A stretch of DNA of 64,000 bases, taken from contig NZ_JAIMID010000005.1 in assembly GCF_019966535.1 (NCBI RefSeq), forward strand, positions 62,001-126,000. Direction: 5' to 3'. Both the position numbers and the translations under genes were made by a program. Of this stretch, positions 1-11,919 are shown piece after piece. The notes under the pieces are model-generated. The model saw nothing but the letters and a program-made list of their open reading frames with translations. It did not search any database and was not told where the DNA came from. The DNA is from Mesobacterium pallidum. Its GTDB lineage: Bacteria > Pseudomonadota > Alphaproteobacteria > Rhodobacterales > Rhodobacteraceae. Position 1 is the first letter of the stretch. Each line of letters starts with the position of its first letter.

Positions 1-212
1 GATCTGCTCGCGGATCAGGCCGATCACGATCTCGTCCGTCACCAGCTCTCCGGCGTCCATGATGGCGGCAACCTTCTGCCCCATCTCGGTGCCCGAGGTG
101 CGCGCGGCGCGCAGCATGTCCCCGGTCGAAAGCTGCTTCATACCGCGTTCCTCTTCGAGGATACGCGCCTGCGTCCCTTTGCCCGCCCCCGGCGGTCCAA
201 GCAGAATAATGT

Positions 213-216
<4 letters not shown>
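1..216 (-). CDS. adk: Adenylate kinase, N-terminal part (runs off the window)
   Basis: Interconverts AMP + ATP and 2 ADP in the cytoplasm. The 72 visible residues start [16 protein letters not shown], which contains the nucleotide-binding P-loop GPPGAGKGT, followed by LSTGDMLR, the AMP-binding helix region typical of Adk. The start ATG overlaps the secY stop codon as ATGA, so the two are translationally coupled at the end of the spc operon, a common bacterial arrangement. The C-terminal two thirds lie outside the window. Confidence 0.95.
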
Positions 217-1577
<1,361 letters not shown>

Positions 1578-1686
1578 GCGGTGTCCTCTATGTGAAACGC
1601 CGCCGGAACCGTGTTCCCGGCTCCGGCGGCGTCAGTTCGGAAAACTGGTCGGATATGTAAGGGGCGCCGCGGCCCCTCACAACCAC

Positions 1687-2157
1687 TTATTCGGCGGCTT
1701 GCGCTGCCGTGACCGTCAGGGAGCCGCCAGCCTTGGCAACGGCGTCCACGGCCGCCTGCGAGGCGCCGGTGACGGTGATGGTCGCGGCCGAGCTCAGCTC
1801 GCCCTTGGCCAGGACGCGGATGCCGTCCAGCTTGCGGCGCACGGCGCCCGAGGCGATCAGCGCGTCTTCGGTCACGTTGGCGGCGTCCAGCTTGCCTGCT
1901 TCGATGAACTTCTGGATGATGCCCAGGTTCACGACGGCATAGGCCTTGCGGTTCGGCTTGTTGAAGCCGCGCTTGGGCAGACGCTGGTACAGCGGCATCT
2001 GGCCGCCCTCGTAGCCCTTGATGGCCACGCCCGAGCGGGATTTCTGACCCTTGATACCGCGGCCTGCGGTCTTGCCCTTGCCCGAACCGGGGCCGCGGGC
2101 AACGCGTTTCTTGGTCCGGGTTGCGCCCGGGTTGTCACAGAGCTCGTGAAGTTTCAT
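1687..2157 (-). CDS. rplO: 50S ribosomal protein L15
   Basis: Late-assembly protein of the large ribosomal subunit. The 156 residues begin [14 protein letters not shown], followed by the glycine- and basic-rich L15 signature [13 protein letters not shown] and KGQKSRSG. This ATG was chosen over an in-frame upstream one at 2247 because AGGAG sits just ahead of it and L15 proteins begin this way. In many genomes rpmD directly precedes rplO. Here the next gene upstream is a ChaC-family gene, and rplO has its own promoter-like sequence. Confidence 0.96.
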   Translation of the reverse strand: MKLHELCDNPGATRTKKRVARGPGSGKGKTAGRGIKGQKSRSGVAIKGYEGGQMPLYQRLPKRGFNKPNRKAYAVVNLGIIQKFIEAGKLDAANVTEDALIASGAVRRKLDGIRVLAKGELSSAATITVTGASQAAVDAVAKAGGSLTVTAAQAAE

Positions 2158-2253
2158 GTCGCTTCTCCTCTGCCGGAAGCGCCCCCGAAGCGATGTGGGA
2201 CGAACACGGCGTATCACGGTTGTCGATTCTGGCCCCTTGCGGAGCACCGGGGG

Positions 2254-2282
2254 CGTATAGACCCGACCGCCCCCCGGATCAA
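2254..2282 (-). promoter_or_regulatory. Sigma-70-like promoter for rplO-secY-adk
   Basis: Read on the minus strand: TTGATC (2282-2277), a 17-base spacer, then TATACG (2259-2254), about 97 bases upstream of the rplO start. Spacing and hexamers fit a housekeeping promoter. It makes sense because rplO is here detached from the upstream ribosomal genes. Assigned by inspection only. Confidence 0.5.
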
Positions 2283-2313
2283 GCCCGATCCTCCGGCCCG
2301 GCCTCGGCCTGTC

Positions 2314-3033
2314 TCAGCCGGCAAAGGCCTGCACGTCGCGCCAGAGCCGTGCGATCTCGGGGTCATCGATGCGCATCGCCTCGAAATGCGCCACGACATT
2401 GGCCAGGTAGTCGCGGTTGCTGCCGAGAAAGCCGCGCGCGGTGGCAATGATGCGCACCTGCTCGGCATGGGCCAGGTGCTGGATGCTGTCCGAGCCGTGA
2501 TCGGCGACGAAGGTCAGCGCCTCGACCGGCCCCTGCGCGGTCTCGGCGGTGACGAAGGCGGCGTTGTAGCCTTCGGCGATCATCTCGCGCCGCCACAGGA
2601 ACTCGGTCTCGCGGTCGACGATCCCGGCCGGGATGCGCATGACCAGCCCGTCGCAGGCCGGGCCGGCGTCCAGCGCCGCCTGCAGGCCCGGCGCCTCGAC
2701 CGTGCCGCGCCCGCCCTCGTCGACCAGGCAGAAGCGCCGGGCATGCCCCTCGATCCGCGCCCGCCGGACCTCGTCGAAAAGGATGCCGGGGTTCCACATC
2801 AGCGAGCCATAGGCAAAGATCCAGAGCGGCTGGTCCAACCGACCCGCCAGGGCCGCCTGCCGCGTCACCTCGCGTTCGTCGTCCGGCAGGCGCCAGTCCT
2901 CGGGCATCCCCGCCTCGGCCAGCATGCGGTCCATTTCCTTCAGATCGAGGTCGCGGAAAAAGCTCGTCTCCGGGTCCTCGACCAGCGGGGCGAGGTTCGG
3001 ATGGTGGCGAAAGGCGGTCGGATCAAGCGGCAT
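2314..3033 (-). CDS. ChaC-family gamma-glutamylcyclotransferase
   Basis: ChaC-type enzymes release 5-oxoproline from gamma-glutamyl peptides, chiefly glutathione, in the cytosol. The 239-residue protein has the family hallmark FAYGSLMWNPG (around residues 73-83), which forms the substrate loop, and the downstream GYNAAFVTAETA region where ChaC proteins carry the catalytic glutamate. The length suits ChaC proteins (about 180-240). It sits between hsp20, which is divergent, and rplO, on the same strand as rplO. The family is clear; the physiological substrate is inferred. Confidence 0.85.
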   Translation of the reverse strand: MPLDPTAFRHHPNLAPLVEDPETSFFRDLDLKEMDRMLAEAGMPEDWRLPDDEREVTRQAALAGRLDQPLWIFAYGSLMWNPGILFDEVRRARIEGHARRFCLVDEGGRGTVEAPGLQAALDAGPACDGLVMRIPAGIVDRETEFLWRREMIAEGYNAAFVTAETAQGPVEALTFVADHGSDSIQHLAHAEQVRIIATARGFLGSNRDYLANVVAHFEAMRIDDPEIARLWRDVQAFAG

Positions 3034-3099
3034 TCAGGCGTCCCGGGTCTGCAACCGCACCACCCTCGCGCCCCTGCGACGCGATGGCAAGCCCGGGGT

Positions 3100-3128
3100 C
3101 TTGAAACCCCGCGTCCCTGTTCCCAGAT
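3100..3128 (+). promoter_or_regulatory. Sigma-32 (RpoH)-like promoter for hsp20
   Basis: CTTGAAA (3100-3106), a 15-base spacer and CCCAGAT (3122-3128) resemble the RpoH heat-shock consensus CTTGAAA-N-CCCATNT. It is placed to give a 5' leader of roughly 95 bases before the small heat-shock gene. Assignment is by eye; a transcription start site is not known. Confidence 0.45.
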
Positions 3129-3228
3129 CAATCCTGCGACGGTGCCCGAACGGGGCCGTGGCAAAGCGGCTCGGCCCAAGGATGGGGGAGCCGACGACAT
3201 AAACGGTATCGCTCAATGGAGGATTCCC
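3129..3228 (+). promoter_or_regulatory. ROSE-type RNA thermometer in the hsp20 leader
   Basis: The leader ends in a hairpin. GGTATCGCTC (3205-3214) faces GGAGGATTCC (3218-3227) across a three-base loop, sequestering the Shine-Dalgarno GGAGGA (3218-3223) five bases before the ATG. The arm contains TCGCT (3209-3213), matching the conserved UYGCU of ROSE elements, and a G opposite G mismatch as described for ROSE thermometers. An upstream hairpin (CGGCTC 3167-3172 with GAGCCG 3188-3193) supports a multi-hairpin leader. ROSE elements are known upstream of alphaproteobacterial small heat-shock genes. Confidence 0.7.
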
Positions 3229-3696
3229 ATGCGCAGCTTCGATCTCGCACCCTTTTACCGGTCGACCGTCGGGTTCGACCAGATTGCCGACCTGATGGAC
3301 CGGGTTCTGACCCAGGACGTCGGCCAGCAGACCTACCCGCCCTACAACATCGAAAAAACCGATGAGGATTCCTGGCGCATCTCGATCGCCGTGGCCGGCT
3401 TCTCGGGCGATGACCTGTCGGTCGAGGTCAAGGATAAGGCGCTCGTCGTCTCGGCCCGCAAGGCCGACGAGGGCTCGCAGCGCAGCTACCTGCACCGCGG
3501 CATTGCCACCCGCGCCTTCGAACGGCGCTTCCATCTCGCCGACCACGTGCGCGTGACCGGGGCGAGCCATGTGGACGGCATGCTGCACATCGACCTCGAA
3601 CGGGAAATTCCGGAGGCGCTGAAGCCGCGTCGGATCGCGATCGCCAAGCAGGGCGTGACCGAGAAGGACGTGGTCGACGCCAAGGCCGTCAACTGA
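3229..3696 (+). CDS. Small heat-shock protein, Hsp20/IbpA family
   Basis: ATP-independent holdase chaperone that binds unfolding proteins during heat stress. The 155-residue protein begins MRSFDLAPFYRSTVGFD, the standard N terminus of IbpA-like class A alphaproteobacterial sHsps. It continues with an alpha-crystallin domain (about residues 38-135) including PPYNIEK and the LHRGIATRAFERRFHLAD beta-strand region. An IEREIPEALKPRRI-like tail (here DLEREIPEALKPRRI) holds the C-terminal I-x-I type motif. The start is preceded by GGAGGA and by a thermometer-like leader. No partner gene follows. Confidence 0.95.
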   Translation: MRSFDLAPFYRSTVGFDQIADLMDRVLTQDVGQQTYPPYNIEKTDEDSWRISIAVAGFSGDDLSVEVKDKALVVSARKADEGSQRSYLHRGIATRAFERRFHLADHVRVTGASHVDGMLHIDLEREIPEALKPRRIAIAKQGVTEKDVVDAKAVN

Positions 3697-4016
3697 CCCT
3701 GCCACCCAAGGCTATCTCTTGACGTCCGGCCCCCGGCGCGCACCCCCCTGCGCCGGGGCGTTCTGACGCCTGCCCGACGGCGGCAGGCAACCTCTCCCGA
3801 TGCCCGCATCACTGCCGCGTCGGAGCCGGCCGGCGGCCCCCCGTGGCGCGCCGACCGGATCACATCCCCCCGTCTTCATTGTTTTGAAAATACCTCGGGG
3901 GACGTCACCAAAGGTGACGGCGGGCAGCGCCCCCTCCGACGCCCGCCCCAAGACGCGCCCATTGACCGCAGCGCCCCGCTTCGCTACCCCGCCGGTCCTG
4001 AAACGGAGGGCCTCGC
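3697..4016 (+). other. 320-base intergenic region between hsp20 and truB
   Basis: No convincing gene. It holds a perfect 9-bp GC hairpin (CCCCGGCGC 3731-3739 with GCGCCGGGG 3750-3758), a possible hsp20 terminator though it lacks a T-run. Further on is one copy of the longer form of the dispersed intergenic motif (3872-3900, minus orientation). The truB ribosome-binding site CGGAGGG lies at the far end. Confidence 0.6.
3872..3900 (-). repeat. Dispersed intergenic motif, GAGGTATTTTC form
   Basis: Reads on the minus strand as GAGGTATTTTC followed by AAAACAATGAAGAC, nearly identical to copies at 17719 and 55084. It is related to the GAGTATTT-type copies elsewhere in the window. Function unknown. 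Confidence 0.65.
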
Positions 4017-4922
4017 ATGGCACGCAAGAAGAAAGGCCGCGACATTTCCGGCTGGCTGGTGATCGACAAGCCGGCGGGGATCACCTCGACCTCGGTGGTG
4101 AACAAGGTCCGCTGGGCGATGAACGCCAACAAGGCCGGCCACGCGGGCACCCTCGACCCCGAGGCCACCGGCGTGCTCGCCGTCGCATTGGGCGAGGCGA
4201 CAAAGACCGTCCCCTACATCACCGACGCGCTCAAGGCCTACCGCTTTACCGTGCGGCTGGGACAGGCGACCAATACCGACGATGCCGAGGGCCAAGTCAT
4301 CGCGTCCAGCGACACCCGCCCCACGGACGACCAGATCAAGGACGCACTCGGCAGCTTCGTCGGCGACATCATGCAGGTCCCGCCCCAGTTCAGCGCGGTC
4401 AAGATCGACGGCGAACGCGCCTACAAGCTGGCCCGCGAGGGCGAAGAACTCGAGATCGCCGCCCGCCCGCTCTGGGTCGAGGAATTGCTGCTGACCGGCC
4501 GCCCCGATGCCGACCATGTCGAGCTCGAGATGACCTGCGGCAAGGGCGGCTACGTCCGCGCCATCGCGCGCGATCTCGGCGAAAAGCTCGGCTGCTATGG
4601 CCACGTGTTGCAGCTGCGCCGGATCTGGTCCGGCCCGTTCGAGGCCGAGGACGGGCTGAGCCTCGAGACCGTCGAGTCGCTGGCCCGCACGCCCGAACTC
4701 GACGCGCACCTCTTGCCGCTGGAAACCGGCCTCGCCGACCTGCCCGAGATGCGCGCCACCCCCGATGGCGCCGTGCGCCTGCGCAACGGCAACCCCGGCA
4801 CGGTGATCGGCGCGGCGCTGGAATTCGGTGAGGAATGCTGGGCCAGCCTCGACGGCCGCGCCGTGGCCGTGGGCATCTATCGCGGCGGCGAGCTGCACCC
4901 AAGCCGCGTGTTCAACCAATGA
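4017..4922 (+). CDS. truB: tRNA pseudouridine(55) synthase TruB
   Basis: Isomerises U55 to pseudouridine in the T loop of tRNAs. The 301-residue protein shows [13 protein letters not shown] near the N terminus and [13 protein letters not shown] around residues 42-54, where the Asp of GTLDP is the catalytic nucleophile. [12 protein letters not shown] around 180 is another family motif. The start follows CGGAGGGCCTCGC. The stop overlaps the start of the next gene (ATGA), so the two are cotranscribed. Length is normal. Confidence 0.97.
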   Translation: MARKKKGRDISGWLVIDKPAGITSTSVVNKVRWAMNANKAGHAGTLDPEATGVLAVALGEATKTVPYITDALKAYRFTVRLGQATNTDDAEGQVIASSDTRPTDDQIKDALGSFVGDIMQVPPQFSAVKIDGERAYKLAREGEELEIAARPLWVEELLLTGRPDADHVELEMTCGKGGYVRAIARDLGEKLGCYGHVLQLRRIWSGPFEAEDGLSLETVESLARTPELDAHLLPLETGLADLPEMRATPDGAVRLRNGNPGTVIGAALEFGEECWASLDGRAVAVGIYRGGELHPSRVFNQ

Positions 4923-5614
4923 CCCCGGCGGCGTTCGCCAAGCTGATGCGCGACACACCCGCGCCGGCGGGCTGCGTGAACCCCTACGACGTGCATGTCC
5001 CCGGCGTCGATGCCTTCGCCGGGGCCAGCGCCCAACGCACAGCGCAACTCGAGGCGTATCTCGCGCACCGCGTGGATACCGCCCGCGTGCTGCTGGTGGC
5101 CGAGGCGCCGGGCTACCAGGGCGCGCGCTTTTCCGGCATCGCCATGACCTGCGAACGCACGCTGGCGGGGCAGAAGGAGGGCGTGCCGCTGTCGGCCGTC
5201 TTCGGCGACAGCTTCACCCCCCGCCGCACCTCGGACCCGGCCGTCGCCCGCAACGCGCCGGAACGGGCGCACGGGTTTTCCGAACCCACCGCCTCGATCG
5301 TCTGGCGCGAGCTGGTGGCGCATGACGCCACCCGCGCGGCAGTGCTGTGGAACGTTTTTCCCTACCACCCCTGCAAGCCCGGCCAGCCGCTGACCAACCG
5401 CACCCCGACCCCGGCCGAGGTCGCCGCGCGGATGGAGCTGCTGCACGCCTTCCTGGCGGTCTTCCAGGGCCGGCAGATCATCGCCATCGGCAACACCGCC
5501 CGCGATCACCTGGCCCAGGCGGGTCTCACGGCCCCCGCCGTGCGCCACCCGGCCAATGGCGGCGCGGGCAAGTTCCGGGCCGGCCTGCGCGAGATCCTGG
5601 CCACCGCCGGTTAA
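4919..5614 (+). CDS. Uracil-DNA glycosylase superfamily protein
   Basis: The 231-residue protein carries [23 protein letters not shown] around residues 60-82. This resembles the motif that lines the uracil pocket in UDG-superfamily enzymes (GEAPG-type), and LWNVFPYHP follows around 144-152. [13 protein letters not shown] near the C terminus matches the HP-containing leucine-loop region. The start ATG overlaps the truB stop. The enzyme may excise uracil or another damaged base, but the subfamily cannot be set from sequence alone, and some members lack glycosylase activity. Confidence 0.75.
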   Translation: MTPAAFAKLMRDTPAPAGCVNPYDVHVPGVDAFAGASAQRTAQLEAYLAHRVDTARVLLVAEAPGYQGARFSGIAMTCERTLAGQKEGVPLSAVFGDSFTPRRTSDPAVARNAPERAHGFSEPTASIVWRELVAHDATRAAVLWNVFPYHPCKPGQPLTNRTPTPAEVAARMELLHAFLAVFQGRQIIAIGNTARDHLAQAGLTAPAVRHPANGGAGKFRAGLREILATAG

Positions 5615-5734
5615 CCGGTTTCCGGGATAGCGGTTGATCCGACTCGCCTTTCGGTCGCAATGTCCCGCGCGGATGTGCGTGCCCATGCGGCGTGGCGCCA
5701 TACTCTCGCGCACGGGTCAAAGGTATTTCTCCTC

Positions 5735-6667
5735 ATGTTGTGGTTGGCAGGTCTGTTCGGAATGGTCATGGTCGGGTCCTTCGCGATGGCGGGGTTCGGC
5801 ACCGGCCATGACGCCGAGGACGACTTCGACACCGACGGGGCCGACGGCGACACCGAGGGGTCCGAAGATGACGGCACCGGCGGCAACATCCTCGACTTCA
5901 TCGGCAGTGGCGACATCGTCTCGGGCAACGAGGACGACGAGGCGATCGAGGGCGGCGCGCTTGGCGACCAGATCAACGGCTACGACGGTGACGACACGAT
6001 CGACGGCGGCGACGGGTCCGACGACCTGCACGGCGCGGGCGGGCTTGACAGCATCCTGGGCGGCAGCGGCAACGACAGCCTGCACGGCTGGGACGACGAG
6101 GATGAGCTGCTGGGCGGGTCCGGCCACGACACCCTGTCGGGCGACATGGGCGACGACCTGCTCTGGGGCGAGGATGGCGACGACAGCCTGACCGGCGGCG
6201 CAGGCGAGGACACGCTGCTGGGCGGCGACGGCGACGATGCGCTGCATGGCAGCGACGACGACGACGTGCTGCAGGGCGGCGCGGGCGAGGACACGCTGTT
6301 CGGCGGGCGCGGCGATGACGTGATCCTTGGTAACGACGACGCGGACGGCGACTACCTGAACGGTGGCGACGGGGCCGACACGCTGGTGGCCGGCGCGAAC
6401 GACACGCTGACCGGCGGGATGGGACTCGACCAGTTCCGGTTCGACGACTGGCCCGAGGACGCGGATGCGACCGTCCACCTGATGGATTTCACCGCCGGCG
6501 AGGACCAGCTGGTCATGATCTACGAGGGCGCCGCCCCCGAGATCACGGTCGAGCCCGATGTCAGCGACCCGGCCATCACCCATGTCAAGCTGAACGGGCA
6601 GATCCACGCCTCGCTCACCGGGGCCGAGGGGCTGAGCGCGGCCGACATCACCATCGTGGGCGGCTGA
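5735..6667 (+). CDS. Membrane-anchored, very acidic RTX calcium-binding repeat protein
   Basis: The protein starts [20 protein letters not shown], a single hydrophobic N-terminal helix. A strongly acidic Asp/Gly-rich stretch follows, then about ten RTX nonapeptide repeats (GGxGxDxLx, for example [10 protein letters not shown] and [10 protein letters not shown]) spanning roughly residues 60-210. The final 90 residues form a beta-rich domain ending in ADITIVGG. This ATG was preferred to one at 5660 because it opens the hydrophobic segment and has AAAGG upstream. RTX repeats fold into beta rolls on binding calcium. Anchoring rather than secretion is inferred from the N-terminal helix. Role unknown. 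Confidence 0.8.
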   Translation: MLWLAGLFGMVMVGSFAMAGFGTGHDAEDDFDTDGADGDTEGSEDDGTGGNILDFIGSGDIVSGNEDDEAIEGGALGDQINGYDGDDTIDGGDGSDDLHGAGGLDSILGGSGNDSLHGWDDEDELLGGSGHDTLSGDMGDDLLWGEDGDDSLTGGAGEDTLLGGDGDDALHGSDDDDVLQGGAGEDTLFGGRGDDVILGNDDADGDYLNGGDGADTLVAGANDTLTGGMGLDQFRFDDWPEDADATVHLMDFTAGEDQLVMIYEGAAPEITVEPDVSDPAITHVKLNGQIHASLTGAEGLSAADITIVGG

Positions 6668-6813
6668 CCCCGGATTTCCCCTTTGCACGCAGGGCATTCT
6701 GCCCTATACGCCCCCATCCGCGACGGAATCATTCCGGCGCGGATTTCTCCACGGGCCCTGCTGGACGACATCCCGGCTTGCGCCATCACCCTCAACCATC
6801 GAAGGAGACCCCG

Positions 6814-7083
6814 ATGTCGATCACTGCTGACGAAAAAGCCCGCCTGCTCAAGGAATTCGCAACCAAGGACGGCGACACCGGTTCGCCCGAAGTCCAGGTT
6901 GCCATCCTGACCAGCCGGATCACAACCCTGACCGAGCACTTCAAGACCCACAAGAAGGACAACCACTCGCGTCGTGGCCTTCTCAAGCTCGTGGCCCAGC
7001 GCCGCAAGCTGCTGGACTACCTGAAGGGCAAGGAAGAGGCCCGTTACCAGGACCTCATCAAGCGCCTCGGCATCCGCCGCTAA
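6814..7083 (+). CDS. rpsO: 30S ribosomal protein S15
   Basis: Primary 16S rRNA-binding protein of the small-subunit platform. The 89 residues include [26 protein letters not shown] and the C-terminal [14 protein letters not shown] end (here [12 protein letters not shown]), all signatures of S15. The ribosome-binding site GAAGGAGA lies seven bases ahead. A strong intrinsic terminator follows. pnp lies further downstream as in many bacteria, but two kilobases away because an RTX gene intervenes. Confidence 0.97.
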   Translation: MSITADEKARLLKEFATKDGDTGSPEVQVAILTSRITTLTEHFKTHKKDNHSRRGLLKLVAQRRKLLDYLKGKEEARYQDLIKRLGIRR

Positions 7084-7119
7084 GCGTTTCGGGCCCCGGC
7101 CCGGACATGGAATTCCCGG

Positions 7120-7154
7120 AACGCCCGCCTTGCAGAAGGCGGGCGTTTCGCTTT
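7120..7154 (+). terminator. Intrinsic terminator after rpsO
   Basis: Perfect 12-bp stem: AACGCCCGCCTT (7120-7131) with AAGGCGGGCGTT (7136-7147), a GCAG loop, then TCGCTTTT. Confidence 0.9.
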
Positions 7155-7254
7155 TGGGGGTCGCGCGCGATTTGGTTCAATTGCCGCGTAAATGCCCACG
7201 GCTCATCGCGATTGGACCCTGCCCGCGTCCCGGGATTCGCTGTAAGCCGGACGC

Positions 7255-8820
7255 ATGACCCTGCGATCCGCCTATTGGTACCCCCTGAACGACTGGACCG
7301 TCGGCGACGGCCCGCCTGATATGGCCGAGGCCCTGGCCATGGCCCAGCGCATGGCGACCATGGGCGTGACCGAGCTGGTGCTGGGCATCGACGGGCGCAA
7401 GCTGCATTCGGCCTGGAACTACCTGCCGACCTTCGACGCGCCGAGCTTCCGGGCCGACCTCGAGACCTCACTTAACCGTCTGTTCGACGCCGGTTACACC
7501 GGCAGCGTGTCGCTGATGCCGGTCAACGGGCTGTATAACTGGCAGACCGAAAACCACGCCCAGACCTACTGGGCGGTCAACGCCACCCTGCGCTTCATCG
7601 AGGATTCGCCCCACCGCGACCGCATTACCGGGATCGTGACGGATACCGAGTTCGGCCCCACGCCCGAGTGGAACGACGCGGATGATGCCGGTCGGGCCGA
7701 GATCCTGCGGCAGTATCATACGCTGCTGGCGGGCATAGACGAGCGGGTGAAGGATTTCGATGCGACGCTCACGACGACGACCTACCACGGCGCTTACCTT
7801 GACCGGGGCGACACGCGGTTCACGCTGGACGGGGTGAATTACGGGGATGCGGCGACCTTCGCCGGGGTGGTCGACCGCATCATCCTGCCGATCCGCCTGA
7901 CCGACGCCATCGACCCCGAGGGCGATCACGACTTCGACCGGCTCATCGCCCGCGCCGTCAGCCAAAGCGCGGACGAGCTGGCACATCTGGCCGGCAGTGA
8001 CACCACCATCGTGCTCGATTTCGAATGGGAGGAGGCGCATCAGTCCATGGGCGCCCCGAACTACTTTGCCCGGGTCGAGGCCGCCATCGGCGCCGCCGTG
8101 CAGGACCACCCGGCCTTTGCCGGGTTCACCGTCTGGATCAGCCCCTCGGTCAGCGTGGTGCCCCTGCGCGACCTTGCCATCCGGGGTGACGATGCCGCCA
8201 ACCGGCTGCTCGGCTCGGCCGGGGACGACACCATGGCCGGGCAGGACGGCGACGACACGTTGGAGGGCGGCGACGGCACCGATCGGCTGGACGGGGGGAC
8301 GGGCTTCGACCAGCTCTCGGGCGGCGAGGGCAAGGACCGGCTGTGGGGCCGGGAAGGCGCCGACAGCCTGAGCGGCGGGCGCGGCAATGACCGGCTGTTT
8401 GGCCAGGGCGGGAACGACGATCTCTCGGGCGGGCCCGGCGCCGACCGGCTCTCCGGCGGGCGGCACCAGGATCGCCTCATCGGCGGCTATGGCCACGACA
8501 CGCTGGCAGGCGGCGACGGGGCCGACACGCTGGACGGCGGGCCGGGCGATGACTTGCTGACCGGGGGCGCGGGGCCGGATACCTTTGTCTTTGACGGCAG
8601 CTTTGGTGACGACACGGTCACCGATTTCACGCCCGGCAGCGACCTCTTGCAGTTCGGCCCGGGCTTTGCCGAGGTCACGGATCTTGCCGGTTTCCTGGCC
8701 GCGGCGACCGAGATTGATGGCGCGCTGGTCTACGATCACGACACCGACGGCGCCGCCGTCATCACCCTGATCGGGTTGACCGCCGGGGAGCTGGGCGCGG
8801 ACGACCTGATCTTCCTGTGA
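7255..8820 (+). CDS. Putative secreted RTX protein with an uncharacterised N-terminal barrel-like domain
   Basis: 521 residues in two parts. Residues 1 to about 315 look like a globular alpha/beta domain, perhaps a TIM barrel, with repeated strand-like segments (TELVLGIDGRKL, GSVSLMPVNGLYNW, RITGIVTDTEFGP, TIVLDFEWEEAH, GFTVWISPSVSVV). Several carry acidic residues at strand ends, as in glycoside hydrolases. Residues about 320-440 are about twelve RTX repeats (GGDGTDRLDG, GGRGNDRLFG). A C-terminal region (DTVTDFTPGSDLLQF to ADDLIFL) resembles type I secretion signals. There is no N-terminal signal peptide, consistent with type I export. I do not recognise the N-terminal family. The gene stands between rpsO and pnp. 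Confidence 0.75.
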   Translation: MTLRSAYWYPLNDWTVGDGPPDMAEALAMAQRMATMGVTELVLGIDGRKLHSAWNYLPTFDAPSFRADLETSLNRLFDAGYTGSVSLMPVNGLYNWQTENHAQTYWAVNATLRFIEDSPHRDRITGIVTDTEFGPTPEWNDADDAGRAEILRQYHTLLAGIDERVKDFDATLTTTTYHGAYLDRGDTRFTLDGVNYGDAATFAGVVDRIILPIRLTDAIDPEGDHDFDRLIARAVSQSADELAHLAGSDTTIVLDFEWEEAHQSMGAPNYFARVEAAIGAAVQDHPAFAGFTVWISPSVSVVPLRDLAIRGDDAANRLLGSAGDDTMAGQDGDDTLEGGDGTDRLDGGTGFDQLSGGEGKDRLWGREGADSLSGGRGNDRLFGQGGNDDLSGGPGADRLSGGRHQDRLIGGYGHDTLAGGDGADTLDGGPGDDLLTGGAGPDTFVFDGSFGDDTVTDFTPGSDLLQFGPGFAEVTDLAGFLAAATEIDGALVYDHDTDGAAVITLIGLTAGELGADDLIFL

Positions 8821-8973
8821 TCCGCACCCGCCATAAGTGACAGGCCCCACCTTTCCTGTTCCAAATTGGGCGAAAACCCTGTAAGGGCGGCCCATCTGAG
8901 ACGTGGTGCCACGACCCCGGCACCGTGAGAGAAAGATGAACGGGGTCGGCGGCAATGGGGCCGCCATTCAATC

Positions 8974-9004
8974 GGGAGACGCGGGAGGGCCCGCGAGTGC
9001 TCCC
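8974..9004 (+). promoter_or_regulatory. Hairpin in the pnp leader
   Basis: GGGAG (8974-8978) and CGCGGG (8980-8985) pair with CCCGCG (8990-8995) and CTCCC (9000-9004), ending 16 bases before the pnp ATG. In E. coli the pnp leader hairpin is cut by RNase III for PNPase autoregulation. A similar role here is inference from position and structure. Confidence 0.5.
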
Positions 9005-9020
9005 TTACAGGATACGCTAG

Positions 9021-11171
<2,151 letters not shown>

Positions 11172-11195
11172 GGCCCCCGCATCTGACCGGATAGG

Positions 11196-11223
11196 AAGGG
11201 GCCCTTTCGGGGGCCCCTTTTTC
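11196..11223 (+). terminator. Intrinsic terminator after pnp
   Basis: AAGGGGCCC (11196-11204) pairs with GGGCCCCTT (11211-11219), and a run of T follows. Confidence 0.9.
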
Positions 11224-11255
11224 GTTGCATGCTGGGCCCGGAAAAGGAGCCTGCC

Positions 11256-11513
11256 ATGCCCGACATCCCCTCCGGCCTCATCGCCCTTGGCCTGGGCGTC
11301 ATCGCGCTCTGGATCGCTGCGATGGCGCTCAAGGCGCTGCGCACGGGCGAGGTGCGCGTAAGGGGCTGGCTGCCGACTGGCTGGGGCTCGGGCCGCCCCT
11401 GCCAGCGCCTGGGCGAGCCGCTGCTCTACTGGTACCAGTTGACGATCCTTGGCCTCGCCTTTGCCTTCTGCGTCGCGGGCGTGCTGGCCGCGCTGACCGG
11501 CTACCTGCCATGA
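11256..11513 (+). CDS. Small two-helix membrane protein of unknown function
   Basis: 85 residues with two hydrophobic segments, IALGLGVIALWIAAMAL (about 8-24) and LTILGLAFAFCVAGVLAALTG (about 60-80). They are joined by a short polar loop with GWLPTGWGSGRPC. The start was chosen at MPDIPSG because AAGGAG precedes it. An in-frame ATG at 11229 lies inside the pnp terminator. The stop overlaps the next gene's start (ATGA). Unrecognised family. Confidence 0.7.
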   Translation: MPDIPSGLIALGLGVIALWIAAMALKALRTGEVRVRGWLPTGWGSGRPCQRLGEPLLYWYQLTILGLAFAFCVAGVLAALTGYLP

Positions 11514-11914
11514 CCGCGCCGCCCCCTGCCGTCGCGGCGGCCTTCGACGCCATGCCGGGGCCGGCGCGCGCCCGTCTGCTGGCGCTGCGCGGGATGATCT
11601 TGGACGTGGCGGCCGAGGACCCGGCCATCGGCCCGCTCGACGAGTCGTTGAAATGGGGCCAGCCGTCCTATGCCACGCCGTCAGGCAGCGGCACGCCCCT
11701 GCGTCTGTCCCTCGCGAAATCCGGCGACCCGGCGATCCTGGCCCATTGCCAGACCCGCGTGATCCCTGATTTCCGCGCGCTCTTCGGCGCGGAGTTCGCC
11801 TACGACGGCACCCGCGCGGTCCACCTGCCGCTGGACCGGCCGCTCGCCACCGAGCCGCTGCGCCTGCTGATCCACAGCGCGCTGACCTATCGTCTGCGCC
11901 AGCGGGCCGGGTAG
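11510..11914 (+). CDS. DUF1801-like (YdhG-type) domain protein
   Basis: 134 residues with the pattern of the DUF1801/YdhG group. An amphipathic N-terminal helix is followed by LDESLKWGQPSYA (the family's K-W-G-x-P-x-Y motif, around 44-56), then strands around LRLSLAKSG and a C-terminal helix. The fold is shared with small iron-chaperone-like proteins, but the function is unknown. It is translationally coupled to the preceding small membrane protein. A bidirectional-looking terminator separates it from the cold-shock gene. Confidence 0.75.
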   Translation: MTAPPPAVAAAFDAMPGPARARLLALRGMILDVAAEDPAIGPLDESLKWGQPSYATPSGSGTPLRLSLAKSGDPAILAHCQTRVIPDFRALFGAEFAYDGTRAVHLPLDRPLATEPLRLLIHSALTYRLRQRAG

Positions 11915-11919
11915 GGTCT

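Noticed and set aside
5900..6340. Tandem DNA repeats
   Set aside because: They are the coding of RTX nonapeptide repeats (also 8200-8560), not independent DNA repeats.
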